A stretch of DNA of 64,000 bases from Diabrotica undecimpunctata (taxonomy: Eukaryota; Arthropoda; Insecta; Coleoptera; Chrysomelidae). The position numbers and the translations under genes were made by a program. Of this stretch, positions 48,901 to 59,583 are shown in pieces. The stretch spans positions 3,658,001 through 3,722,000 of the forward strand of contig NC_092807.1 in NCBI RefSeq assembly GCF_040954645.1, given 5' to 3'. How positions within the stretch are numbered: the first letter of the stretch is position 1; each line of letters opens with the position of its first letter. The notes beneath the pieces were generated by a model. That model did not search any database. It was not told the origin of the DNA and saw nothing but the letters and a program-made list of their open reading frames with translations.

Positions 48901-51900
48901 AAAAAAAATTATAAATGAGCCAAAACATTAATTCTAGGGCCGGCAGACTAAAGCAGATAAGTCAAAAAAATCGAGTTTTCTTTTTGTACATGCACATGTC
49001 TGTATATTTTTTCTCCACCGACTGACTTAAGCACATAAGTCATACTCGTTTATTTCACATTGATTTTAAGTAGCGTATTTTTTCAACCTTTCAATTCCTA
49101 CAAATCTTTAGACGTTATAAACAGCATAAGTTGACTTATGTGAAAGTACAACTGATATATTCAGTTCTGCTGATTTATAGGAATGACTTAAGTTGTTATA
49201 GGTACCTCAAGTGCTTGACGTGATCGTCTTACTTGTTAAAGAATATACAGATATATTTAACTTTAGGTAAAAACATGTTTAGTACACGAAGGAAAAGTAA
49301 TGTAAACAACAATGTTTATTTTGAGTTTAAAGTATATAAATTCAGTTAGTTTTGTTATACGATTCTTAAAGAACGGTGATACTTAAGAGCGTAGATGCAA
49401 AATTTCGGGCCAATGCTTTTTAAATGCATTCATTTTTTCGAATCCTGAGAAAACTAATAAATATTTTTGAAAAATTTAAACGCAGAATGAAGGATTACAT
49501 TATTACCGAGGGCCGAAAGTCCCTTAGAATAAACAAAACGTTTCTTTTGAATGAGATATTAATTCAAAATTACACTTAATTTTCTCTTTTTTTTTTCACC
49601 CTGTAACTTACTAAAATAAACATTATAGAAGTTTTCAGGGACTTTCGGCCATCGGTAATAATGTATTCTTTCATTCGTGGCTCTATATCGATCACCATTG
49701 ACTATAACGTTCTGACCAGCATCGTTTTTAAATAAGCACGGACCAATGATTCCACCAGCCCAAAAACCACACCAAACAGTAAGTTTTTCTAGATAATGGT
49801 TTCTCAACATACACTTGAGGATTATCTTCACTCCCAATACGGCAGTTTTGTTTGTTGACATAGCAATTCAACAAAAAGTGAGCTTTATCGCTAAACAAAA
49901 TTCGCTTATGAAAATCAGGATCAACGGCAATCTTGCTTTGGACCCATTCACAGAATCTACGCCTTGCTAAGTGATCGTGTAGCTTCAATTCTTGAATGAG
50001 TTGGATTTTGTAAGCACACAAACCAAGATCTTTTCGCAATATCTTCCATAAAGTAGATGGACACATATTTAACTGCTGTGCACGATGGCGGATAGACTGA
50101 TTCGGGTCTTCTTCTATGCTTCGCTCTACATCAACAACTTTTTCTCTACGCACTGTACTACGTCTCTGTGGATGCGTATTATCATTTAGAGTAACCGTTC
50201 CATGGTTAATCGTATTGATTGCTCTGATGGACGATTATATTGACCATAAAATGGTCGTAGTGCGCGATAGGTATTTCGAACAGAACCATGATTTTCAAAA
50301 TAAATTTGCACAATTTGAATGCGTTGTTCAGGCGTCAGTCTATTCATGATAAAATGCCAAACCAAAACAAACATAAATCACTTAACAGCTGTCAAAATGG
50401 CCGCCAGTTAAAAAAAGTGTTGCCAACTTACATTTCTATACCTCTAAAAAAACACCCTTTACATATCAGCATAGTAATAATGGAGAGGATACAAGTATCC
50501 CGTTTGAGATATCCATCAACAAAAGAGCAAGTCACACTAAAAATTAAAGAGCTCACCAAAATAGAAATTATTCCTACTGAAGATTCGAACAGAAAATGGC
50601 ATATGTTACAAGATGCTCTTATACGCACATGTGAGACAACACTAACACCTAAGCTGATCAAGAACAAAAATGTATGGATGACCGATGAGATTCTGGATCT
50701 CATGGAAGCAAGGAGATCTTATAAAACCAAAGACAAAAACATGTATAATATTCTACACAGAAATAAGGAGAAAGATCAGAGATGCAAAGGAAAGATGGTA
50801 TAGTGGCAGATGCGAAGAGATTCAACAGTTGGTAGAGAAACATGATAACTTAAACCTTTATATAAAAATTAGGGAAATAACAGGCACTAATATTAAGAAA
50901 AAATCAAACATACTGCTGAATAAAAACGGCAAAATAATTATAGACGTCGGTGAAAGGCTTAAAAGATGGCAGGAATATATTCAAGAGGTATTTAAAGACG
51001 AACGGACTGAGATAGTACTAGACCAGGAAAAGTTCGACAACGACCCAGACATAACAGAAGATGAGGTATTAGAGGCGATAAAGCGAACAAAGAACAACAA
51101 GGCAACAGGTCCTGACGAAATACCTGTAGACATAATACGGTTAATAGAAGAACAGCAAATTGGAATATTGGTCGACTTATTCAATACAATATATAGTACA
51201 GGCATCATTCCCAGAGATTGGCTGATGTCAACATTCATAACATTACCAAAAAAACCAAATGCAAAAGAATGTCAAGACCACCGGATAATAAGTTTAATGA
51301 GTCATACGCTCAAAATATTTTTAAAAATTATACACCGGAGAATACACAACAAACTTGAGCAGGACATAAGTGACACACAATTTGGATTTAGAAATGTACT
51401 GGGAACTAGGGAAGCCCTGTTCGCTGTGAATGTACTTGTGCAAAGGTGCATGGATGTTAATCAGCCAGTACATATGTGTTTCTTGGATTACAACAAAGCC
51501 TTTGATAAGGTCAGACTTAACCGTCTTATCGAAATACTTGAAACGAAACACTTCTGGGTAATAAAAAAAATATCTGGGTACAATAATTAACGAAAATAAT
51601 GAGTACACAGAAGAGATTAAGGCAATAATAAGACAGGCATGAAATTCTTTCAACAAACTGATAAAAGTACTATGCAGCAGGGAAATTTCAATTCCTTTAA
51701 AGATAAGACTTCTGAAATGCTACGTGTTCTCCGTATTATTTTATGGGTTGGAGGCTTGGACATTTAAGAAAGATGTTTCGGACAGATTAGAAGCCTTCAA
51801 ATTATGGGCCTACAGAAGGACATTAAGAACAATTTGAGTGGACAGTCACGATTGTCGAGAAGAATGGGAAAAGATAAAGAGGCTTTAAATACAATTAAAG

Positions 51901-53619
51901 TCAGAAAACTGCCATATCTGGGACATGTCATGAGAGGCGAGCGTTATAACTTGCTGCAATTAATAATGAAAGGAAGAATACAGGGTAGAAGGATTGGTTT
52001 AAGAAGACGCATCTCCTGGTTAAACAATTTGAGAGCTTGGTTTAACTGCACTTCTGCTGGCCTCTTTAGAGCAGCGGCATCGAACGTGCGAATTGCCATG
52101 TTGGTTGCCAACCTTCTTAGAGGAGATGGCACATGAAGAAGAAGATAGTAATAATGTATCTGCATTCTGCAATAGCCTTTGATTTAATGCAAAATCTTCC
52201 GCACCGAAATTACTACAAATAAAGCTTTCTACAGCAGACAACTTTGGTACTATGTATTTTGGTGTACACGACATCGGAGGCAATGATGCCCATATGTATA
52301 CCTATCACATCACGAAGGAATGGCTAAACGTGGGCAAAATGAAGTGACTTCCATGATATTTCATTATCTAAAATATCATATACTCGGTAAAATGGATGAA
52401 ATATGGTTTTTCTCCGATGGTTGCCCAAGTCAGAACAAAAACTACATCTTTATCCGTTTTTCATATATCCTGTTGCATGTACTAAAATTAGCATCAGAGA
52501 TAACACATGTCTACCCAGTACGAGGACATTCATACCTACTTTGCGATAGTGACTTTAGTCTCATTTCTCGTGCAAAAAAAAGTAGTTGTTAATGTTCCAG
52601 AAGAATGGGATGATCTTATCCTAGCAGTCAAGGTCAAAACTCTCCATTTAAAGTGGTTAATGCTAAGAAAGAAACTGACTGGTTTCTTATGGACGAAAGT
52701 TTTAAGGATTTATTTTTAAAGAATCCAAAACCAAAAATTTCATTGAAACCAGCTGGAATGTACCGAATATCTGAGAAGTATCTTGGATAAGTTGTAATAC
52801 GTGAAAGTTATCACGGTCCATGGACGTTCCACACCATTACTGGAAGAACAACACCAAAACAAATCACTCTGATACCAAATAAAGCGAAAAATAAAATAAG
52901 TCAACCAAAGTTTCGCGATCTAATGGAGTTAACTAAATATCTCAAGAATCCTCTTGATAAAAAATTTTATCTTAATCTAGAACCTGAAGAGATAAGAGTT
53001 ATACAAGACATAAGAATAATAGTAGAGTAAAAAAGCAAATATGAGCACTACTTATAGTAGTGAATATAACCGTTCGTGACAAAAACTTCTGGGCCCAAAA
53101 TACACTCTGAAATGTTGATGATTCTTGACACTAACAAACAATGAATGACCCCAGCAGCTACGTTCCTTTCTTCGTTGTTTTAACTCACTTATCGTTCTTA
53201 TTCGACCACAGGATCAACGTTTCTTTTCTTAGTTTACAAAACCAATTGCACAATGGTACCTGTCCGTAGGATGGCAACAGACACATATGTCTCTAACGCG
53301 CCTTAACAAATTAAATTAAAAAAAAAATACAAAAACAAAACCATTCTCAATAAAAAACCGTTTTTCTTTCGTTGACTCTTCAAGAATAAACAAATAAAAT
53401 AAAATTTTACGAAAATAAAAAAATATTTATTTGTTCAGTCTTACTACATAATTAACTAAGTAAATCCTCACACATTACCTCTTCGTCGCTCGCAAATGTA
53501 GAAGGCAGATTGTTACCTTCCACGGGTAGATCTTGCAAAGATTGCCACATCTTGTGGGCCGCCATTCTCTTGGCTAGCTTCTTTGACTTGCCGGTGCCGA
53601 TTTCGCGGAATTTCAACAC
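42694..53619 (-). CDS. loqs: Loquacious/TRBP-type dsRNA-binding protein, last three exons
   Basis: Exons 53479-53619, 48533-48682 and 42694-42942, all phase 0 with GT-AG introns, give the last 179 residues. The family members are partners of Dicer enzymes in small-RNA production. Exon one here is the end of dsRBD2 (GTGKSKKLAKRMAAHKMW, the KK-K RNA-binding helix). Exon two is a linker. Exon three is a whole type-B third dsRBD (FNFVQFLQEIASEQSFEV, QCLVQLSTLPVAVCYGTG, AHHALEYLKIMTKK), the part that binds Dicer in known relatives. dsRBD1 and the start of dsRBD2 must lie beyond 64000, making that intron longer than 10 kb. R2D2 is less likely because it lacks a third domain of this kind. Confidence 0.9.
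43267..45289 (+). mobile_element. LINE with endonuclease and reverse transcriptase, both ends missing
   Basis: The first frame (43267-44439) has an AP endonuclease: IIQTYAPTTDKPIEEL, FILGDFNAKLG, NQIDYILVNKR, SDHNPVVAKVR. After a frame change near 44440, the RT frame (44513-45289) has WLESIFIPLPKKPNPQHC, DDQFGFRAGMGTREA, CFIDFEKTFDRV, GVRQGCVLSPLLF and RYADDTV. It stops at KINIKKTKVI, so the C-terminal third is lost. It lies antisense in the last loqs intron. Confidence 0.87.
45290..46364. other. Intron DNA, possible repeat debris
   Basis: No gene. AATCTCCA / GGAGATTGC motifs occur at 45650-45850 and also at 43050-43260 on the other side of the LINE. The LINE may therefore have landed in an older repeat, which I cannot name. 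Confidence 0.35.
46365..48459 (+). mobile_element. Tigger-type pogo transposon, complete ends, frame-broken
   Basis: 2095 bases. The ends CAGTGAAACCTCGATTATCC and CAGTGGAACCTCGATTATCC match over 23 bases with one change, flanked by TA (46363-46364, 48460-48461). The transposase starts at 46766 (MEPSPSGVSKRKR). It has a PSQ-type region, a CENP-B-like second DNA-binding part (ALCLWFVQKRSEGVRLSG, FKGSSGWLEKFKNRHG) and the DDE_1 core: FNVDETGLNYKALP, LILDNAPAHH, SVIQRMDQPLKH. It ends with an acidic C-terminus at 48253. About five frame breaks. Its ends are still nearly identical, so it died recently. In the last loqs intron. Confidence 0.95.
48533..48682 (-). CDS. loqs: loqs exon: linker
   Basis: 50 codons, acceptor TGTTTTAG, donor GTACTT. 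Reads LATKLGSSAENRYSGLKD to KKLADLQ. Higher G+C than its surroundings. A Tigger-type element ends 73 bases from its donor. Confidence 0.88.
49387..49674. mobile_element. MITE copy 2, right end lost
   Basis: The same family as 7922-8272: it starts GAGCGTAGATGCAAAATTTC after TTAA (49383-49386). It breaks off at 49674 inside the right arm, exactly where mariner-type sequence begins. The spacer differs from copy 1. Confidence 0.8.
49675..50375 (-). mobile_element. Tc1/mariner-group transposase fragment
   Basis: Minus strand: MNRLTPEQRIQIVQIYFENHGSVRNTYRAL (helix-turn-helix), then SIRHRAQQLNMCPSTLWKILRKDLGL. Next comes RILFSDKAHFLLNCYVNKQNCRIGSEDNPQ, where the first catalytic Asp is in FSDKAHF. 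After a frame change, VWCGFWAGGIIGP to GDRYRAT. It is cut at the junction with the MITE at 49674/49675, so the rest of the catalytic core is gone. In a loqs intron. Confidence 0.85.
50440..52165 (+). mobile_element. LINE with internal loss of the RT active site
   Basis: It reads a connector (RKWHMLQDALIRTCETTL, KNVWMTDEILDLMEARR), then RT: NNKATGPDEIPVDIIRLI, WLMSTFITLPKKPNAKEC, DTQFGFRNVLGTREA, MCFLDYNKAFDKVRLNRL. At about 51545-51575 it jumps to the C-terminal YLGTIINENN block, losing the GVRQGC and YADD segments. The end (YLGHVMRGERYNLLQ, ISWLNNLRAWFN, AMLVANLL) is present to 52136. In a loqs intron, antisense to the gene. Confidence 0.85.
52170..53035 (+). mobile_element. Unclassified transposase-like ORF family, decayed
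   Basis: It reads in several frames: FGVHDIGGNDAHMYTYHITKEW, IWFFSDGCPSQNKNYIFIRF, SEITHVYPVRGHSYL, VNVPEEWDDLILAVK, SLKPAGMYRISEKYLG, and near the end PEEIRVIQDIR. The aspartate in FSDG followed by QNKN resembles a nuclease-type catalytic turn, but the family is not one I can name. Related fragments seem to lie at 6.4 and 8.9 kb. Confidence 0.5.
53479..53619 (-). CDS. loqs: loqs exon: C-terminal half of dsRBD2
   Basis: 47 codons. Acceptor TTTTCAG at 53620-53626, donor GTAATG from 53478. Reads VLKFREIGTGKSKKLAKR to ASDEE. Reading on through the intron gives VMCEDLLS and a TAA at 53452-53454, with AATAAA at 53426-53431. Confidence 0.9.
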
Positions 53620-53626
53620 CTGAAAA

Positions 53627-54900
53627 TAGACAAAATACAGATATCACATATAAACTTCTTATATAAATATAATATATACACAAACATAAAATATATAAAA
53701 ACTTATTTTTTGTACTAGGTATATTCAGTGGCGGCTCGTGGTGATTTAAAAAAGGTGTTCAACGTTTAAATAAATAAATTTGGCCATTCCGACCATATCT
53801 TAAAATAATAACAAGTTGCTAATGGGTAGAAACATTAGTAGTTTTATCACACTAAATGGATACAAAACGTGACTCTGAAATCTGTTTTTTAATCTCTTCC
53901 TGACAAACAGTCTAATATGTCATTTTGACGTACCTTTAAAAACATTATTTCCCTGCAAATTTTGTTACATAGCTATATCGCTTTTTGATACAAAATCAAT
54001 GACGCCCCTGTATATTCTTGGATTAAACCCGGGAGTGGATGAGTGTGGTCTATTAGTCCATGCAAGAATGAAAAATGATTGTATTTTAACTGTTATTTAT
54101 ATTATACAAATGACCTTTTCAGTACCTTTCAATAATTGCTCACTCCAACTAATGGCGATATTTTTGGAACAAATTTAATTTTCAGTTTTGAGATATTTGA
54201 AAATATTTCCTGACAGACCCCACCCGTCCACTCGCGTTACTTTCGGAAGTTAAGATTCATATACTTGTAACGCAGTTTTTTTCGGTTTTTGACCCAAAAT
54301 AGAATTTGTTTGTGGCTTTTAACGGTTTTATTAAAGTTTTGTCTGCTCTGTATGTGTACATTTTACTAAAGTGAAGTCGTTTTACCCTGTCGTATTTCGG
54401 ATTAACGTCCGGAAAATAATTTATGACTCTAGTTACAGCCACTCTGTTGTGCTTTCCCTTTTCTACCTGCTTTGTGGTACCGAACCTCCTACTGGTCGGC
54501 TGTAGTACTTGAGGATAAATCAGCGCTACCAAAACAATTTTTTTATAAATCGTGAAAAAACGCAAATTGAATGCTTTGTGATGATAATTTATTGAAAAAA
54601 CTTTTATAATTTTATTTCAAATAAAATTGTCTCGAGGAGTGCATCCATTCCTTGCGGTCTCATAACTGGATTATTTTAGTTGTTATATTTGCAAAAATAG
54701 TAAACAGTCTGCGGAGTCGAGGCTCTCCATTGACCGGACTCATCGGCCAATGACAGACGCGCCCTGCCACCGAGGCCCCGCCCCCTCGTGTACATATTCA
54801 GAGCTCCGAAAAATCTCGCTATTAGTATTCAACGATCGCCGGTTTTCAATAGTGACAATGGATAACGTATAAGAAAACGATAGAACACCTAAATAGAAGT
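53627..54900. other. Intron DNA with a lone hAT-type end
   Basis: CAGTGGCGGCTCGTGG at about 53726 has the look of a hAT terminal repeat, but no partner end was found. A 102-codon minus-strand frame (54257-54565) is open and unrecognised. No host gene. Confidence 0.4.
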
Positions 54901-56280
54901 TTTTATCTCCGAGTGAGCGTCGAATTGTGTTGAAAGTGGAAAATTATTTTACTTTAGAAAAAATCAACATGGGACCAATTACATCGCTACTGGCAGTTCA
55001 AAAAAGGACAAGTGCAGCTTGTGGAATTTCAGAATGGACCTTGCAAAGAGTTCGCAAAATGAGTGAGGATTTAAGTAAGGAAAATAAAAGGATTCGTTTG
55101 TATCCGAAAACCCTCGACTTGCCACAAGGTATTAAAATCTCAATCAGAAATATCATTTATGACATGTACAAAGTAAAAGAACATGTTACAAGAAAGACAC
55201 TTATTCAAAAAATAAAGGACAGAGAACTTTGTAATATGGGTTTGACCAGTTTATCAAAAGTATTAAAAGCTATGGGTTTTAGATACAAAAAAACCAATAA
55301 TCGTAAAGTGTTGTGCGAGCTGTCTAATGTTGTTGGAAAAAGGTGGAACTTTATAAGAAACTATTTAAAAAACAAGAATTCCGAATTTGCCAGACAATTT
55401 GCGTTTCTTGACGAAACATGGATTTTTGCGAAAGGAAATAATACCAAATCATCCTGGCAAGATGATTCTACCAAATGCTATTCGAGTACTAGTGCGAATT
55501 ATGGCAACAGATATATTATATTGCATGCAGGAAATACGGAAGGTTTTATACCCAATGCTAGTCTTATATTTTCTTCGACAAAAAAACTGATGATTACCAC
55601 GGAAATATGGACGCCGATATTTTTGAACATTGGTTTGAGGAAAAATGATTAAAAAATCTAGAAAATCCGTCATTAATAGTCTTAGACAATGCATCGTATC
55701 ACACCAGAGGAGGAAAAGTTTCCCACAAGCAGCTGGAAAAAAGAAGACTTAAGAAAGTGATTTTCGGAGAAAAATATAGAACACGAACATCTAGTTTTAA
55801 AAGCTGAGTTATTAAATAAGTGCAAAGAACACATTACTGAGAAAAAATTTGTCGTTGACCAAATGGCACTAAAATATGGTCATGAGGTCCTAAGACTACC
55901 ACCATATCACTGCCAGTACAATCCAATTGAATTGGTGTGGGGCATCACTAAAAACTACTATGATAAACATGCATGTAAGACCACCGGCGAAGCCTTTAAA
56001 TATCTCAAAAACGGCTATTTTTTCGAGAATGGTATCCCAATAAAAATCGATCCAGAATTTTACGTAGATTCTAAAAAAAAAAAAATAACAAAAACCACAG
56101 TTTCTATTTAAAATAAGAAACTCAATGGCGACTTCCGGTACAACCGGAAATGCTAGAAGAATGCAAATATTAAAAAAATGTAGAATGCTTTGCATAACCT
56201 ATTATTCTAAGTTTGCAGAAACCAGTGACGACCAGAACTTTGAAAACTTTTAACCAACATGTTGCGTGAATGACCCTGTA
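54900..56280 (+). mobile_element. Tc1/mariner-like DDE transposon, mostly readable
   Basis: The first frame (54927-55652) has a helix-turn-helix-like N-terminus (RTSAACGISEWTLQRVRKMS, TSLSKVLKAMGFRYKKTNNR), then FAFLDETWIF (first Asp). After breaks near 55600-55850 come LIVLDNASYH (second Asp) and YHCQYNPIELVWGITK (third acidic residue, Glu), ending at 56111. ACCCTG followed by TA at about 56273-56280 may be the right end; the left end is not fixed. Same superfamily as the element at 1380-4631. Confidence 0.8.
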
Positions 56281-56765
56281 TATTTCATACTCAATGTTTA
56301 TCAATTTACAATATGATAATCAATTATTATAAAACATAATACAAAGTTATTTTATTAAAAAAATCCCTAATGTCGTATTATCAAATTAAGAAAACCGTAC
56401 ATTTTTAATTTGAGAACCGCTGACTACCTGAGGCAAATCTGAACAGAGACTTTTATTACTTATGCGACAGGCTAAAACGATCCTACTATAGTATTTTTCA
56501 CATGATTTTTGTAAAACCCCAATTTTATTAAAAGTTTCAGCTACTTAGAAAATTAAGTTCTTCCCGATACAATCCGACTTTCAGGCACTTCCTATCAAAT
56601 ACTAATACCGATGCAAATACCCTCAGTGAAATTCCGAATTTTCCGACAATGATTCATTCCAAATTTGTTAGCTTGTGTGTGTTGTGTAAAGTTTGTGTGG
56701 TATTTATTTGCATTTATCAAAAATCAAGAAATAAAACAAGTGTTCCATAGCAGTATTCTAATAGT
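56281..56765. other. No gene seen
   Basis: AT-rich intron DNA between two transposon remnants. Confidence 0.4.
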
Positions 56766-56769
56766 TAAT

Positions 56770-58300
56770 TATGGATCCGTAAGAAAGAGAAATTGAAAAA
56801 TTGAGACAACTCGTATGAAGAAGTAGAAACTGATAATGAAGAAGTGGAAAATATGGCAGAAAGCGACGACGATTCGATTGCTGACGAAAATTTTGTTTTA
56901 GAAAGCGGTCATGCCACAGATACAGAACAAGAAGCTACAGACGGAGAATCTGTTTCAGAAGAGAGTAGATCAGCTTATTATTATACTGTCGTTCCATACT
57001 GATAAGTATGGGACGAAATGGAGAAAAGAAGCTTCACTTCTAAATGTTCGTACTCCGGTAAGGAATATAATTACACATTTGGCAGGAATGGATAGAAATG
57101 CTTCTACACCTGTTTGTTTGTATGTATGTTTTATGCTGTTTTTTGGTGATATTCTTCCCATCATCATAGAAAGTACTAACATATTCATTCAAACTAACGC
57201 ACACGAGTATGCTAATAAATATGACACCAAAGACACTGATTAGTGTGAAGCAGAAGCATTATTGGATTTACTATAGTTGGCTGGATCTTAACATGGTGGT
57301 CGTAATTTAACATTTGTTGGAGTTTTATGGTTACTGATGGATTGGTAGCACAGATATTTCCTGCTACAATCGCTTTCAGAAGTCAGGTATCTATTGAGAT
57401 GTCCAAGTTCGATGATATTAATACTAGAGAAGAAAGAAAACCACTAGATAAACTTGCACCGGTAAGAAGAATTGTTGAAAATTTCAACCAGAAATGCAAA
57501 GCCAGTTATTCTCCTGGACAATATATAACACTCCATGAAATGTTACTTGCATTTCGAGGAAGACGCAGTTTTCGAAAGTATATTCCTAACAATCCCGACA
57601 AATATGGTTTGAAAGTATTTTCAACCGTAGATGTTAGGACCTTTTACACAACACATTTATACATTTATGCTGGAATTCAGTCTGACGGACCTTTCAAAAT
57701 TGAAAACTCTACTGGTGTTGTAACCGAAAGGATGTGTTTACACTTATCTGGAACACAAAGAAATATTACAATGGATCGATGACTTACTGGATATCAGACC
57801 GTAAAACGTTTATTAGAAGTTCACCAACTTACAGTCGTCGGTAGCATTCAGTCCAACAGAAGAGAATTGCCGCATCAAATAACAAACATCAAAAACCGAT
57901 CTCGACGTTCATCTGTTTTTGCATTTGGTACCGATATTACACTGCAGTGTCGTATGTACCAAAAAAATCAAAAAATGTATTTCTTTTGTCATCTGACAAA
58001 GGTAGGAGTAGACGTTGTTGACTGAAAAATATCTTCCTATAATGTTGTTAGAAACACTAAACGTTGGTCTATGGTAGTATTCTATGACCTCATGAATGTT
58101 GCTGCCGTCAATGCTTTCGAAATACATATACAAACGAAACAATCCAGAAGGAGAATTAAAAAATTGCAGAGGATTATTTATGAAAGATCTAGGAATAAAT
58201 ATGACAAAAGAAAATATGGGAAGGAAGAAGCTTCGAACCTTCATTTGTAGCGTTTTAAATTTGGTGGAATATTTTCGTTTTTCTGTTTGCAAATGAATTT
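56770..58300 (+). mobile_element. piggyBac-like transposon remnant
   Basis: An acidic start (EVENMAESDDDSIADENF) is followed by badly broken sequence. An open block follows at 57327-57782: QVSIEMSKFDDINTREER, KLAPVRRIVENFNQKC, YITLHEMLLAFRGRRSFRKYI (LHEM replaces the usual VDEQ), PDKYGLKVFSTVD, YIYAGIQSDGPF. Later come ITMDR and IYFFCHL-type C-terminal pieces to about 58290. The first catalytic Asp appears changed. In the loqs 5' intron. Confidence 0.82.
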
Positions 58301-58728
58301 TAAAACGATCAATATATTATGGCATTTTAAGTTGAGATTCTAAATATCAAGTTTTGGTATTCAGCTGTTTTTGTCTTTCGTCGTTAAAACGCAATAAACT
58401 GGAATATTTAAAAGTAGTTTCGAGTCCCCTAATATAATATTGCAAGTCAGGTATACGGTTTTTCTAAGACGTATTAACTGAGAATATTTTTTTTGTCTTT
58501 GTTTACATTAATATTCCCCTATTCTCTGTATGTATTGTGAGGTAAAAAATTTCCAGTTAACCAATTTAAAAGTAAATAATCAAGAAGTTTTTTTGTTGGT
58601 TCGTTGCTAAGAACGAGGTCAAAAAAGGGTAGATTGTTTGTTTTAAGTTTGTAGGCAAAAACTAGCTGTGAGACGTAAAGGGAAATTTATTTTGCGTTGA
58701 AATTTGTAAAATGTAAGGCATTGAGGAG

Positions 58729-59575
58729 CAGTGTTCCCAGATCTACTGAAAAATCAGTAGATCTACTGATTTAGAGTCTCGTCTACTGATCTACTGATTT
58801 CATCCTTAAATCTACTGAAAAATGATGAAGTTGAGTAAAATATATAAAAATTTAAATAAAAAAACTTTTGTGCAAAACTAGTTTCTGTTATGAATTAAAT
58901 AAATCGTCCTATTTCTTTTTATGAATTAGCCGCCATCTAGCGCTAATATATGGCTGCTGCCGGCCCTTACAGGTTACAGATTTAATAGATTTGCATTGCT
59001 CCATGGCAGATGGCATTTTAGTTAGCTATTTTCTGTGTAATTTTATACTGGGATCTGTCAAAATGGAAAAATTTTCTTCATTATGGATAGCTTGTAGAGG
59101 AACAAATTCAAGGCAGGTTAAATTGAATAAAATAATAGTGTATTTTACGTCTAAGGGCTATTTTCTCTTGGCTTGATTTTGCAGAGTTTCTTGCCACTTG
59201 AAGATTGGCCGCTTTCTATTTCTTGTTTTACAGCATATACGCTGCGTTCTGTCTGTGCTCTGTGCAACATAAACATAATGCTGTGATTGCTTCTGCCAGA
59301 GCACCACTTTTTTTCATCGATTTTGCAAAATAATTAAAAACACTAAAATATCAATCATTTATTTTAACAAAACAGGTTAACTGAAAGTTTATATGTCAAT
59401 TGTCAATGATAAAAACTGAATGCCACAATTGACATTGACAGTTCATTGAACATTGCACAGAACACACTTTGACACAGTTGCCTGTCTATAAACGTAAAAA
59501 TATTTCCCCCACTGAATCTACTGATTTTTCGAGATGACACCTACTGATAATCAGAAAAATCATCTGGGAACACTG
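58729..59575. mobile_element. Non-autonomous hAT element
   Basis: 847 bases. The ends CAGTGTTCCCAGAT and its exact inverse are flanked by the 8-base duplication TTGAGGAG (58721-58728 and 59576-59583). An 8-base target duplication and CAGTG ends are hAT hallmarks. Several TCTACTGA(T) units cluster next to both ends. No transposase frame inside. Confidence 0.93.
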
Positions 59576-59583
59576 TTGAGGAG

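Noticed and set aside
54257..54565. 102-codon minus-strand frame (MRFFTIYKK...)
   Set aside because: Open and somewhat protein-like, but no recognised motif, no splice context with loqs and no second copy seen; not supported as a gene.
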